From positions 1,364,001-1,428,000 of the forward strand of contig CP064999.1 in the NCBI GenBank assembly GCA_016700115.1: DNA of 64,000 bases. The letters are read 5' to 3'. The notes beneath the pieces were generated by a model. That model saw only the letters and a list, made by a program, of their open reading frames with translations. It did no database searches and was not told where the DNA came from. Of this stretch, positions 35,510 to 44,940 are shown in pieces. The stretch comes from Sphingobacteriales bacterium (GTDB lineage Bacteria; Bacteroidota; Bacteroidia; Chitinophagales; UBA2359). Every line of letters starts with the position of its first letter. Positions within the stretch are counted from its first letter, which is position 1. Position numbers and translations under genes: made by a program.

Positions 35510-35845
35510 ATGAAATTTATCATGAGTACCAATATTGCAGTTCAGACAACCCAACCAAACGAAGCGGTTGAGTTTTATACCAATGTACTTGGTTTTAAAA
35601 ACAGAACAGACGAGCCGGATTTTTTCGGAATAGATGCAAACTCTTTGCGGATGTTTATCCAAAAAGACGAACAGGTTTCGGGTTTGGTCATGGAGTTGTT
35701 TGTGGAAGATTTGGAACAAGCAAAGGAATATTTGCTGAATAATGGCTGTAAAATCATACGTTGGGAAGGGATTGGCAGGGATTGTTATGTGGAAGACCCT
35801 TTTGGGTTGAGGTTTAATATTTGGCAGATTAGAAATCAAGGGTAA
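35510..35845 (+). CDS. VOC-superfamily (glyoxalase-like) protein
   Basis: This compact 111-aa protein is a single VOC unit pair. The N-terminal VQTTQPNEAVEFYTNVLGFK is the classical first beta-alpha-beta motif, MELFVEDLEQAKEYLLNNGC begins the second half, and YVEDPFGLRFNIWQ is the end motif. VOC proteins bind a metal and act as glyoxalases, dioxygenases, isomerases or resistance proteins; the substrate cannot be told. The ATG at 35510 is followed by an in-frame ATG at 35522 that could also serve. Confidence 0.85.
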   Translation: MKFIMSTNIAVQTTQPNEAVEFYTNVLGFKNRTDEPDFFGIDANSLRMFIQKDEQVSGLVMELFVEDLEQAKEYLLNNGCKIIRWEGIGRDCYVEDPFGLRFNIWQIRNQG

Positions 35846-35898
35846 ACATTGCCTGTATTTTTGTTCAGCATCATGCTGTTCTGTAATTGGTTCATTGC

Positions 35899-36756
35899 TC
35901 ACTTTCTTTTCTTAATTTTCTCTATCATTTGTTTGACCTCCGAAACCGGCAGATTTACAATCTTTGATATAAATTCGGGCGACATGTTTTCTTCAAGACA
36001 TCTTTCTACCACTCCTTCCTTTTCTTCTAACTTACCCTCTGTCTTGCCCTTCTTTTCTGCTGCTATCAATCTCCCCCGTTCATCCTGTTCGGCAATCGAA
36101 GCGTTGTCATACGCTATCAGTTCCTCTTTCTTCCAACTATGTTTATCCGCATCTTTATACGCTTCTACCAGACCTTCGTCATCTGTATTCTCCGGAATAA
36201 CCTCCAGTTTCTCTGCATTCTTGATAAAAAATATCCACTTATCTGTCAGTGTTTCCATTTCATCTGCCTTTTTATCAAATTTCCTCAACTCGATAAACGT
36301 GAACTGAATATCTTTCAATTTGTGTTCATAGGTCTTTTCGTTCAAAATTAAATGGTTGGACAAATATTCGGCACTTTCAAAAAAATCAAAGTCCAATATC
36401 CCTATAAAATAGGTCGGTTTCAACAGTGGATATTGTTCACCTCGGTCAATTTGCGTCGAATAGTCTTTGGATGCGTAGTATTGTACCCTTTTGTCGAACC
36501 CGTCAACATCAGCCATTTGCATCTCAATCACAAACTGTCTCACTTTTTTATCTTTTGCCCTTATAGCTATGACGGATGCATTTTCTCCTGCTACCCTCGG
36601 CAAAAGATACGGGTTGATGATCGTTACCTCTTCTATTCTTTGGTCGCCTTCCAATTTCAGAACGGCATTTAGAAACGAAATCAGAATGTTGGTCTTTTTC
36701 TCGTTGCCGAACATCTTTCTGAAGGCTATATCATTTTTGACATCTACAAATTTCAT
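35899..36756 (-). CDS. Rpn-family PD-(D/E)xK nuclease (transposase-related)
   Basis: The 285-aa protein has the family opening FVDVKNDIAFRKMFGNEKKT. A PD-(D/E)xK core includes PYLLPRVAGENASVIAIRAK and QFVIEMQMAD, whose ExQ is the catalytic element. A helical YYASKDYSTQIDRGEQYPLL region and a charged C-terminal helix (KKGKTEGKLEEKEGVVERCL) follow. It matches the Rpn/PDDEXK_2 group (TIGR01784), DNA endonucleases that promote recombination and are often scattered in many copies. It converges on the VOC gene. The C-terminal KGKTEGKLEEKEG stretch is commonly length-variable in this family. Confidence 0.88.
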   Translation of the reverse strand: MKFVDVKNDIAFRKMFGNEKKTNILISFLNAVLKLEGDQRIEEVTIINPYLLPRVAGENASVIAIRAKDKKVRQFVIEMQMADVDGFDKRVQYYASKDYSTQIDRGEQYPLLKPTYFIGILDFDFFESAEYLSNHLILNEKTYEHKLKDIQFTFIELRKFDKKADEMETLTDKWIFFIKNAEKLEVIPENTDDEGLVEAYKDADKHSWKKEELIAYDNASIAEQDERGRLIAAEKKGKTEGKLEEKEGVVERCLEENMSPEFISKIVNLPVSEVKQMIEKIKKRK

Positions 36757-36906
36757 CCTGCATTTTTAGTTTGAACCCAAATTTGCTGAGTTTTTCCTTT
36801 GATTGTTGTCTGATTTTTTCATTTGTTTTTTTTGGGGTGCAAGTTGGCAGAAGCATGTAGTCCATAAGGAGTCTTTTCTTAAAGCTATGCCAATTCAATA
36901 TTCACC

Positions 36907-39090
36907 TTACCGCATTTCCGAAACGCCTATGATGCCTGCATTTTGACGGAACAGGGTAAAATCCTGAAGATTGATGTTCCCATCTAAATTACAATCGGCC
37001 GGGTCATAAACAGGAGGGGTTGTACTGACCTGAACCGCATACTGGTCGTAGTCGTGAACGTTGATGATGGCGTTGGCATTGATATCGGCTGCAAATAAAG
37101 CATAATCGGAATTGCCCATAAAAACAAGTTGGGAACTGCCCATTTTTACCTGTGCGGGGTTGGTGAAATCGTGGGGCACAAGATTGGGCAGGTTGACCGG
37201 ATTGGCACTCATAACCGGCAGATGATTGCGGGTTCGGACAGAAATATAATAAGGGGCGTTTTGGGTCAGGGTATAAAATACGACTCCATCGGGTTCGTTG
37301 TCCAAATCGGCGATCGTTCCGTTTTGGAGCAGCCATGCGGCGCGGCGCTCTATGACCTGATAGGGGTTGGAAGGATTCCGCACTTCCAGCAAAACCCAAT
37401 CGGTGGTGTTGGCGGGGATTTCGCTTGCAGAAATGACACTCTCTTCGCCGGCATAGTTCCAGGGCGGGCGGTTAAAAGGTTGTTGCAAAGGCAACAGATT
37501 GTTGGTGCGAAGGGTGTTGTGCATTTGGCCTTCGGTAATATAGGCTCCCTGAAGCAACACCTGAGCCTGCACCCTGACAGGAGGAATATGGACAGGGCAA
37601 ACGGTCAGTTCACCGGCCAAAAAACGGGTTTTTGCCGGATTGGTTCCACTGTTGAGGGCGTTGGGATACCCAATTGTAGGCCAGGTACCGGCAATGTTCC
37701 AATATTCAGGAGCCTGAGTCAGGTAATAAGAAATATCATTCACCGTTCCGGTGCCCGAAGGGGTTGCCGTTCCTTTGATGTTGTTGCCGTGTTGAATATG
37801 ATTGCTGCCGGTGATGGTATAAAAACCCTGAAGAAGGGCGGTGCTTGTTACTTCGTTGCCCACAAAATGCTGCATATTCGAGCCTGATGAGGACATATAA
37901 ATCCCATAGGTGGTAAACCGGTTTCTAAACATGGTATTGTATGGGCCGGATGGACCCCAATAATCGTCAATCCAAAACAGTTCACAAATATTACCTTCAA
38001 ACAAATTGGCAAAAGCATAATGGCCATGCAAAGAAATATCGGCGGCAAAATTGTTGGGGAACTCGCTTCTGTACCCGTCAAAGGCATAGTTGTAGGCTAA
38101 CACATTTCCGTTTGCCCCCTGTTTGATGGACATGGCATGGCGCAAATGTTCAAACACGTTGTTTTCAATCAGACATTGCCCGCTATGATGGTTGAGCATC
38201 ACCCCATAACCCCGGGTTCCGCTGCCGTCGTAGGTAAAGGCATGGTGAAAATAAGACCCCGATACTTCGATATCGGTACTTGCGGTGATAGAAATATGAG
38301 CGCCTACACTTTTGTTGCTATGTACCCCTTTTACCCAGCAATTTGCCGAAAAATTAAAACTGATATTGTATCCGGCACCGGTTCCGCTGTCGGCAACCCG
38401 CTCTAAGTACAAACATTCAATCCCGATATTGGAAGCAGGAGTGATCGGTCTGATTCGGGGAGCAAATCCGGCATCATAATCTATCCTCAGCGCATACGCC
38501 AAATTCAATACATTCCCTTCTATTCCCGAAATTCTGACGATTTGACCTTTTGAGTTGTCCGCCCATGATGCCGGTGCTGTATCCCATGCCGGATTGTTGT
38601 CCTGAACCAGTTCGGCATAGCCTCCAACAGTAAAAGAAGCCGCGTTTTCGACAGTAATTGCAACAGAGCCTTTGGTATAGCCCGAAGAAATGGCCACAAA
38701 ACTGCCGGAAGCCGAACCGCCAATGTTGATTCCATTGACCCCTGAACTGGACTGGTCAAATAAAAGCCTCGAAGTTTGCGCACTTTCACCCCGCAACACC
38801 ACACCGGAGGGCAAAGAAATGGTTGACAATAAACGGTAATTTCCTGCCGGAAAATAAACCACCCCCGGCGCACCGGACAAAGAAGCGATGGCAGCGGCAA
38901 TGGCAGGAGAATCGTTGGTTGTTCCGTTTCCGGTTGCGCCGAGTTCAATCACATTGACTATGGTTTGCGGATTGGGCAACATAAAATCAAGCCCTGATAT
39001 GGTCCAGTCCACCTGCCTGTTGATGGGTATGATTTGAGCAAAAACCTGAAATCCCGATAACAAAACAAGCAGTATGGATAACTTTTTCAT
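36907..39090 (-). CDS. Secreted pectate-lyase-like beta-helix protein with dockerin-like end
   Basis: The 727-aa protein has signal peptide MKKLSILLVLLSGFQVFAQ. Then comes a glycosyl-hydrolase-28/pectate-lyase-3 entry (VIELGATGNGTTNDSPAIAA with AGNYRLLSTISLPSGVVLRG) and a right-handed beta-helix to about residue 480. A middle beta domain follows. The C-terminus has two dockerin type I-like calcium loops, DINANAIINVHD and DCNLDGNINLQD. There is no T9SS type A sorting domain, unlike most secreted proteins in this window, so it may be periplasmic or use another route. A polysaccharide ligand or substrate is inferred from the fold only. Confidence 0.85.
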   Translation of the reverse strand: MKKLSILLVLLSGFQVFAQIIPINRQVDWTISGLDFMLPNPQTIVNVIELGATGNGTTNDSPAIAAAIASLSGAPGVVYFPAGNYRLLSTISLPSGVVLRGESAQTSRLLFDQSSSGVNGINIGGSASGSFVAISSGYTKGSVAITVENAASFTVGGYAELVQDNNPAWDTAPASWADNSKGQIVRISGIEGNVLNLAYALRIDYDAGFAPRIRPITPASNIGIECLYLERVADSGTGAGYNISFNFSANCWVKGVHSNKSVGAHISITASTDIEVSGSYFHHAFTYDGSGTRGYGVMLNHHSGQCLIENNVFEHLRHAMSIKQGANGNVLAYNYAFDGYRSEFPNNFAADISLHGHYAFANLFEGNICELFWIDDYWGPSGPYNTMFRNRFTTYGIYMSSSGSNMQHFVGNEVTSTALLQGFYTITGSNHIQHGNNIKGTATPSGTGTVNDISYYLTQAPEYWNIAGTWPTIGYPNALNSGTNPAKTRFLAGELTVCPVHIPPVRVQAQVLLQGAYITEGQMHNTLRTNNLLPLQQPFNRPPWNYAGEESVISASEIPANTTDWVLLEVRNPSNPYQVIERRAAWLLQNGTIADLDNEPDGVVFYTLTQNAPYYISVRTRNHLPVMSANPVNLPNLVPHDFTNPAQVKMGSSQLVFMGNSDYALFAADINANAIINVHDYDQYAVQVSTTPPVYDPADCNLDGNINLQDFTLFRQNAGIIGVSEMR

Positions 39091-39281
39091 AATGAGTTCG
39101 TTTTAATACTAAAATTCCGGAACAATTTTAAGCCAATTATCCGAAATACTAAACAATTATATTTGTCTGTTTTAACAAATCGCTTTACTTTTACGTACCG
39201 GATTAAACTATTATCCAAAAAATACTATCTACTTACCTTGTCTTTATCACTTCTCTCATCCTAAACCTTTTGTATTTTCTC

Positions 39282-39908
39282 ATGAATCCATCTGTTTCGT
39301 TTCGCTCCCTTGTTTTATTGTTAATCGTCAGCAGTTTTGCCCTTGCATTTACAGTTTTGCCCCAAAACGACTGGGAAATTGCCAAAGAACAAAACGGGAT
39401 AAAAGTGTTTACCCGAAAAAACAGCGGCGAAATGAAAGAATACAGAGGAGAAACCACCATTTCAGCCTCTGTAAATGATGTGTTTACCCTGCTCAGCAAT
39501 TTTGAAAACTACGCTTCCTGGATGCCGAGTTGTATTGAAAACAAAGTGCTCAAACGCATTTCAGACACCGAATTATACCAGTACAACGTTACTGATGCCC
39601 CTTGGCCGGTAAATGACAGGGACAGTGTGATTAAAACAAAAATTACCAAACAAACAACGGGGGTCATTTTGATAGAATTAGCCGCAGCTCCCGACTATAT
39701 ACCGGCTAAAAGCGGAAGGGTACGGGTTCCAAGTTTTAAGGGTTATTGGAAACTGACCCCCAAAGATGCCAAAAGCACCCAAATAGTTTACGAAGGCAAA
39801 CCCAGTGCCGGAGGAAGTATTCCCGCATGGTTGGCCAATTCTTCGGTCATTGACGTTCCGTTTAACACCCTGGCTAAAATGAAATCGCTTTTAAACGGAA
39901 AAAATTAA
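39282..39908 (+). CDS. START/SRPBCC-domain protein
   Basis: This protein of about 208 aa has an N-terminal hydrophobic segment (SLVLLLIVSSFALAFTVLP, probably a signal peptide or anchor) and a START-type lipid-binding fold. Visible START motifs are GIKVFTRKNSGEMKEYRGET, NDVFTLLSNFENYASWMPSC, YNVTDAPWPVNDRDSV and GYWKLTPKDAKSTQIVYEGK. Such proteins bind lipids or sterols in the envelope; the ligand is unknown. The frame extends to a TTG at 39270, but the ATG at 39282 is the better start. It is followed 68 bp later by the R2-like oxidase gene on the same strand. Confidence 0.85.
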   Translation: MNPSVSFRSLVLLLIVSSFALAFTVLPQNDWEIAKEQNGIKVFTRKNSGEMKEYRGETTISASVNDVFTLLSNFENYASWMPSCIENKVLKRISDTELYQYNVTDAPWPVNDRDSVIKTKITKQTTGVILIELAAAPDYIPAKSGRVRVPSFKGYWKLTPKDAKSTQIVYEGKPSAGGSIPAWLANSSVIDVPFNTLAKMKSLLNGKN

Positions 39909-39976
39909 AAGCCCGTCTGCCGTGATTGTTGAAAACGAACCGGTTAGAACAAATCTGACATACAAAATCAAATATT

Positions 39977-40864
39977 ATGCGAACATCTTTTATTACAACC
40001 GGCGAAAAAAGATTAAACCACCGTCTTCCTGCCATGCGGTTATGGCAAAAAGCAAAACGCTACGGGATATGGAATCCCAACGACCTCGTTTTTGATCAGG
40101 ACGCAGAAGACTGGAAACATTTGGATGACCTTGAAAAAGATGTGGTGTTGAGGTTGACAACCCTGTTTCAGGCAGGTGAAGAAGCTGTTACGCTCGATTT
40201 GTTACCCCTTATCATGGTCATTGCAAAAGAAGGAAGGTTGGAAGAGGAAATGTTTCTGACCTCGTTTTTGTGGGAAGAAGCCAAACATGTAGATGGGTTT
40301 AACCGCTTTTTTTCCAAAGTTTGTCCCGATGCCGGAGATTTAAGCCGTTATTATACACCGAGTTATCATACCATTTTTTCGCAGGAATTGCCGCAGGTGA
40401 TGAGTGCTTTGCAATATGACAGCTCCCCCATTGCTCAGGCCAGGGCTTCTGTTACCTACAACATGATTGTCGAAGGGGTTTTAGCCGAAACAGGTTACCA
40501 TGCCTACTATTCGGTATTGAAAAACATGAATATTTTTCCGGGGATGCTCGATTTTGTCGGAAAACTGAAACAAGATGAATCCCGTCATATTGCCTACGGG
40601 GTTTTTCTGCTTTCAAGACTGACGGCCGAACATGGCGAAACGGTATGGAAAGCCATCGAAGACCGCATGAACGAACTGCTCGAACCGGCCATTGGAGTAA
40701 TTATGGAAGGCATCGGCGTTTATGAAGTATTGCCTTTTGGCTTAAAATTGGAAATGTTTTTAGACTATGCCATGGATCAGTTCCAAAAACGAATGGATCG
40801 GATCGAAAAAGCAAAATCACAAACGCTGGAAGAGATTTGTAACATCTCCATTTCGGAACTTTAG
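39977..40864 (+). CDS. R2-like ligand-binding oxidase (R2lox)
   Basis: The 295-aa ferritin-like protein has the full R2lox metal site: E69, E101, H104, E166, E201 and H204, within AGEEAVTLDLLP, LWEEAKHVDGF, IVEGVLAETGYH and DESRHIAYG. V71 and Y161 are the residues that form the Val-Tyr ether crosslink in characterised R2lox proteins, and both are present. The family assembles a Mn/Fe cofactor and binds a long-chain fatty acid; its physiological reaction is unsettled. It is not a ribonucleotide reductase subunit, because the R2 radical-transfer context is missing. A lipid-binding START gene lies just upstream. Confidence 0.93.
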   Translation: MRTSFITTGEKRLNHRLPAMRLWQKAKRYGIWNPNDLVFDQDAEDWKHLDDLEKDVVLRLTTLFQAGEEAVTLDLLPLIMVIAKEGRLEEEMFLTSFLWEEAKHVDGFNRFFSKVCPDAGDLSRYYTPSYHTIFSQELPQVMSALQYDSSPIAQARASVTYNMIVEGVLAETGYHAYYSVLKNMNIFPGMLDFVGKLKQDESRHIAYGVFLLSRLTAEHGETVWKAIEDRMNELLEPAIGVIMEGIGVYEVLPFGLKLEMFLDYAMDQFQKRMDRIEKAKSQTLEEICNISISEL

Positions 40865-40890
40865 GTCAACATTCTCCCATACAGGAGCTA

Positions 40891-41682
40891 TTATATCAAT
40901 GCCTGTTCCAAAATTTCAGACAGTGCGTTTTGGGTGATGTTCATTGTCAGTTTTCCTTTTTGAGCCGCCGAAATACGTCCGGTTTGTTCAGAAATAACCA
41001 CCACAAAAGCGTCAATTTTTTCGGTAATGCCCGTAGCGGCGCGATGTCTCATACCGACTCGTGTGGGCAAATCGGGATTTTCAGAAACCGGCAACACACA
41101 TCCGGCGGCCAAAATTCTGTTTTCGGCAATCACCATCGCCCCATCGTGAAGGGGGCTGCCTTTGTCAAATATGCTTTCAATCAGTTTACTGCTGATTTCC
41201 CCGTTAATGGTTACCCCGGTGTCGGAAAAGAAATTTTTCTCTGAAGCATCGGTAAATACCAACAGCCCCCCTGTTTTGGTGTTCGACATATTGTTGATTG
41301 CCCGCATCACCTCTTCTTTTAGCTCTTGTTTTTGAGTTGGGGCATCACGGTTTAAAAACCATAGCCAAACTTTGTTTTTTCCGATTCCACTGCCCCGACC
41401 AAGGTAAAACAAGAACCGGCGGATTTCCTGTTGAAACAAAATGACCAACAAAATAAAACCGGCTTCGACAAACTGCCCCAAAATATTGGTCAGCATTTTC
41501 ATTTCCAGCAAACCTACGATTGCCGACATCAGGTAAATCAATAAGACCCCAATCAGAATATTGAATGCCAAAGTGCCCCTGAGCAGTTTGTACAGCCGGA
41601 AGATGAGCAAGCCCACCAACACAATGTCAATCAAATCCCAGATATGGAATTCCAAAAAACCGATGCCCGGATTAGTTTGCAA
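40891..41682 (-). CDS. cdaA: Diadenylate cyclase CdaA
   Basis: The 263-aa enzyme makes c-di-AMP from two ATP. Three N-terminal membrane helices (IDIVLVGLLIFRLYKLLRGT, AFNILIGVLLIYLMSAIVGL, FVEAGFILLVILFQQEIRRF) precede a DisA_N/DAC domain with the catalytic motifs SPLHDGAMVI and MRHRAATGITEKIDAFVVVI followed by SEQTG. The length and topology are those of CdaA, not DisA. The frame starts at TTG 41682, as an upstream in-frame stop (TGA) leaves no ATG before the first helix. No CdaR or GlmM partner is adjacent. It converges with the R2lox gene, with 26 bp between stops. Confidence 0.95.
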   Translation of the reverse strand: MQTNPGIGFLEFHIWDLIDIVLVGLLIFRLYKLLRGTLAFNILIGVLLIYLMSAIVGLLEMKMLTNILGQFVEAGFILLVILFQQEIRRFLFYLGRGSGIGKNKVWLWFLNRDAPTQKQELKEEVMRAINNMSNTKTGGLLVFTDASEKNFFSDTGVTINGEISSKLIESIFDKGSPLHDGAMVIAENRILAAGCVLPVSENPDLPTRVGMRHRAATGITEKIDAFVVVISEQTGRISAAQKGKLTMNITQNALSEILEQALI

Positions 41683-41886
41683 GCAAAATCAACTTTAGAT
41701 GAATAAATGAACCTTGATAAGGTAACAATGTTGTATAAAACACAAAGAAAAAAACCACATCATTCCTGTTCAGCTAAAAAAACAGCGCAAAACCAACTCT
41801 CTAAACAATTAGCCGCCGTTTGGCAAACCGCCGCTAAAATACTAATTTTGAGCCATCCTATTCATTATTTTACCACATCCCGCAAT

Positions 41887-42108
41887 ATGAGTCCTCAAAA
41901 AGTAATAATTAAAGTTGATACAATGACCTGCAAGCACTGTACCAACTATGTCAGCAATAGCATAAATACGTTAAACGGAATCCTAAAAACCGAAACCGAT
42001 ATCCCTTCAAGTACCGCTACGGTAGAGTTTGATGCCGATATTGTCAGTAAAGAATCCATCATCAGTGCCATTAATGAAACGCATTACAAAGCGGTGGAAC
42101 TGGTATGA
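41887..42108 (+). CDS. Heavy-metal-associated (HMA) domain protein
   Basis: This is a 73-aa CopZ-like protein: VIIKVDTMTCKHCTNYVSNS gives the MxCxxC metal-binding loop (C15, C18), and SSTATVEFDADIVSKESIIS completes the ferredoxin-like fold. It probably carries Cu(I) or a similar soft metal to a P-type ATPase that is not in this window. The frame is open upstream to 41707, but the ATG at 41887 fits the family start. The extra residues upstream look non-coding and overlap the promoter region of the divergent cdaA. Confidence 0.85.
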   Translation: MSPQKVIIKVDTMTCKHCTNYVSNSINTLNGILKTETDIPSSTATVEFDADIVSKESIISAINETHYKAVELV

Positions 42109-42236
42109 TTTGTCCATAGTTTTTGTCTGACTATTAAATCCCAAATCTTCTATCGGTTTTTAAGGTCGGTTTTCGCAAAATCCGGAATATACTCAAGAAT
42201 AACTCCACAAGATTAGAACACTCCTACTTCTTTAAC

Positions 42237-42740
42237 ATGAAAAAAATCACCTTTAATGCGGTATATGTACTACACGAACAATACAGCGCATTTGATCAGG
42301 AAGAGATAACCCTGTTCAGATTAGCACAACAAGCCTGTTTTCAGGCCTATGCTCCCTACTCAAAATTTCAGGTAGGCGCTGCCGTTTTGCTGGAGAACGG
42401 GGTGATGATTTCGGGCAATAATCAGGAAAATGCAGCCTATCCCAGCGGTTTATGCGCCGAGCGGGTGGCTTTGTTTTATGCTTCGGCAACCCATCCCGAA
42501 GTGCCGGTTAAAGCCCTTGCAGTTACGGTAAATTATTCCCATACCGATTTTGATCAGGTGGTTGCACCTTGCGGAGCCTGCCGGCAGGTAGCTGCTGAAT
42601 ATGAGCAAAAAACAGGGCAAAACATCAAGGTTTACCTGTTGGGTAAACACGAAAAAGTGTTGGTTATTCCTTCCGTAAAAACCCTCCTCCCCTTGTTGTT
42701 CAGCGGAGATGTGCTGAGCAAATTCGGCACATTAGAATAA
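42237..42740 (+). CDS. cdd: Cytidine deaminase
   Basis: The 167-aa homotetrameric-type enzyme hydrolyses cytidine or deoxycytidine to uridine or deoxyuridine in pyrimidine salvage. Signatures are AYAPYSKFQVGAAVLLENG, the catalytic glutamate and zinc Cys in GLCAERVALFYAS, and the second zinc pair in VAPCGACRQVAAEYEQ. It is slightly longer than the usual 130-140 aa because of an N-terminal extension of about 25 residues, which is common in Bacteroidota. It converges with the glycosyltransferase-like gene. Confidence 0.94.
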   Translation: MKKITFNAVYVLHEQYSAFDQEEITLFRLAQQACFQAYAPYSKFQVGAAVLLENGVMISGNNQENAAYPSGLCAERVALFYASATHPEVPVKALAVTVNYSHTDFDQVVAPCGACRQVAAEYEQKTGQNIKVYLLGKHEKVLVIPSVKTLLPLLFSGDVLSKFGTLE

Positions 42741-42791
42741 TTGCCCCCTTTACCAAAATCCAATCAACCGGCTTTGACCGGTTTGTTTTAT

Positions 42792-44678
42792 TTAAACCTT
42801 TCCGTTTTCCACAGGCTGTACCGAAAGAATAAAACTCAAATATCTTTCTGCGGTTTTCCCGTCTATTTTATAGGCGCGATTGGCGATAAACTGCTCCTGT
42901 TTTTCAGGATCTATTTTACGGCGCTGATGTATTACATCACCCAAAAGCGCGGTCAGCTCCCCGCCATTATGAAACCCCAAGCCCACTCCTTCTTTGATAT
43001 ATCCGGCAGCATCGTTGTGATGATAGTCGGCCACTAAAAGCGGTTTTTTGAAATAAACCGCTTCGGCACCTGCCGTGCTGTGATAGGTAATGACAATATC
43101 GGCCACAGCCAAAAGCAGATAAAGTTCCTGTGTGAGCAGCAACAAGGGTTGGTGTCCGGTTTGTTGGGCAATCTGATAAAAAAAGCGATGATCGGTTTCC
43201 AAAGGGTGGGGTTTGATGGCAAACTGAAAATCGGGATAATGTTGTTTGAGGAGTAAAAAATCGGTGGCAAGTGTTTGGCGCAAAGGCTGTTCAGTGCCTA
43301 CCAAAGGTTGGGAAAGGTAAAGAATTAAAGGGCGGTCATCCTCTAATTGAGGATGTATCCTGCTTTTTTTTGCTGTTTGCGCAAGCGAAGCAATGGCATC
43401 GGTTCTCAATTGACCAAGGCATACGGAGTTTTCGGAATGATAGTCCGGGTTGATATTCCTGACTTGTCGAAGATATTCTTCACCCCAAAAAATGGTATGA
43501 TGCGGAAGATGTTGATAGCCCCTGTCGGACGGATGATGGCATTGGTAAAAAACCGAAAGCGTGCCGTGTTGTATGCCAATAGTTGTTGCACCGTTTTTTT
43601 TTACCTCGTTCATAATGGGTTTGTTGTTAACGGCATGTTCGTTTGGTGAGCAAATCGCACTAACCTTTGCAAGACGGGCAAACAAACGGGCTGCTCTGTG
43701 CCGGAAAACCCCCTGCAATATTAGCGGATAAGCACCCGGTAATAACCGGTACAAACATTGGTTTGCCGGACTTAAACCGAGGTGAGGTTGTATTGCTTTC
43801 AGCTTTCGATAAACCCGGTAGAGTTGAATATAGGTCAGTGGATTTAGCAATGTTAGAAAGGTAAATACATCAAAGTTCAACGTTTTACCGCGGTATGCAG
43901 GAAAGATTAGTTTTCGGGAAAATTGGCGCAGACGTGCATTTTCTAACCTTGGCGGTTGAATTTCAGAGAGGATTAAAAAATCGGAACGGTTTTTAACGGT
44001 TTCCAACAGGTAGCTAAAATAAGTATCGGTTAGGATGGTTGAATCGGGCGAATTAATGGAAGCCATCTCCTGAAGCAGTTCGGGGTCTGTTACCAATATG
44101 TTTTTGGGTGTTCGGGAAATCAAGAGCCTTAATTGCCAAAAACCCAAAATTGCACGAATTAAAAACAGGATCAGGTAATGCAATATTTGCCCTGAAGAAG
44201 TCTTTTGGGTAGCAGGTTTTGCCGGTAAATGGTTTTGAACCGGTAAACCGGGAAGCAGTGAAGGCAGGGAAGTGTGAACATGAAAAACATGCAAGTTTTC
44301 GACTTGTATTTGTTCGGGTATCACCTTAAAGAGCGCATTTTTCACCCTTTCGGCTGCTACAACCACACTTTGGTAGCGGTAAAACAACGACATGCGGAGG
44401 TAAAACCAATGTTCGGTTTGTTCAAAAGACAAATTTTCGATCAAGGTTTGCCCGTTGTTGGTGATCGTATAAGCTAATGCAGCAACGTCCTTAAGGCATT
44501 GTTGATGGATAGCGGCAGATTGGTTAGTCAGGGCAGGAGAGAGGGAGCTTTTCAAAGGCTGAAGCCCTTCGGGGATAAAAGTTTCGTCTTCGTATATCAC
44601 CCAGTCAGGTTGAAGGCTCAAACCTAAAGCTTGCCACTCATTAAGGCTGACTTTTCGCGCAAGGTAATATACGTACAT
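42792..44678 (-). CDS. Putative GT-B-fold glycosyl/polyol-phosphate transferase
   Basis: The 628-aa protein has a hydrophobic helix near residues 165-185 (ILHYLILFLIRAILGFWQLR). A C-terminal GT-B-type Rossmann half follows: NGATTIGIQHGTLSVFYQCH, PLILYLSQPLVGTEQPLRQT, FAIKPHPLETDHRF, and ADIVITYHSTAGAEAVYFKK before PLLVADY. The KPHP and STAGAEA motifs are those of nucleotide-binding ends in CDP-glycerol glycerophosphotransferases, polysialyl- and capsule-type transferases. Sugar donor and acceptor cannot be told. A surface polysaccharide or glycolipid role is likely. It stands alone, with no other capsule genes visible. Confidence 0.7.
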   Translation of the reverse strand: MYVYYLARKVSLNEWQALGLSLQPDWVIYEDETFIPEGLQPLKSSLSPALTNQSAAIHQQCLKDVAALAYTITNNGQTLIENLSFEQTEHWFYLRMSLFYRYQSVVVAAERVKNALFKVIPEQIQVENLHVFHVHTSLPSLLPGLPVQNHLPAKPATQKTSSGQILHYLILFLIRAILGFWQLRLLISRTPKNILVTDPELLQEMASINSPDSTILTDTYFSYLLETVKNRSDFLILSEIQPPRLENARLRQFSRKLIFPAYRGKTLNFDVFTFLTLLNPLTYIQLYRVYRKLKAIQPHLGLSPANQCLYRLLPGAYPLILQGVFRHRAARLFARLAKVSAICSPNEHAVNNKPIMNEVKKNGATTIGIQHGTLSVFYQCHHPSDRGYQHLPHHTIFWGEEYLRQVRNINPDYHSENSVCLGQLRTDAIASLAQTAKKSRIHPQLEDDRPLILYLSQPLVGTEQPLRQTLATDFLLLKQHYPDFQFAIKPHPLETDHRFFYQIAQQTGHQPLLLLTQELYLLLAVADIVITYHSTAGAEAVYFKKPLLVADYHHNDAAGYIKEGVGLGFHNGGELTALLGDVIHQRRKIDPEKQEQFIANRAYKIDGKTAERYLSFILSVQPVENGKV

Positions 44679-44940
44679 AGTTTCTTGTTTACTTCCGGCA
44701 CAAAGATAGGTTGGCCTCAGTGGATTTTAACCTTACCGACACCTTTCCCATTTTTAAACTTGCATTTGAAGGCCGGTAAGAATTGGCCATGTTATGAAAT
44801 CGCAAATAAAGTGTAAAAAGAAACATGCGGCCATATAAACGACAATGCTTTTTTGTGCAGGTATAGTTTTTCTCAAAATGTTGAAGTAGTTTTGTAAGGT
44901 GTAAAATATTTTTATTTTTTACCACAAACATTGCTTTATT

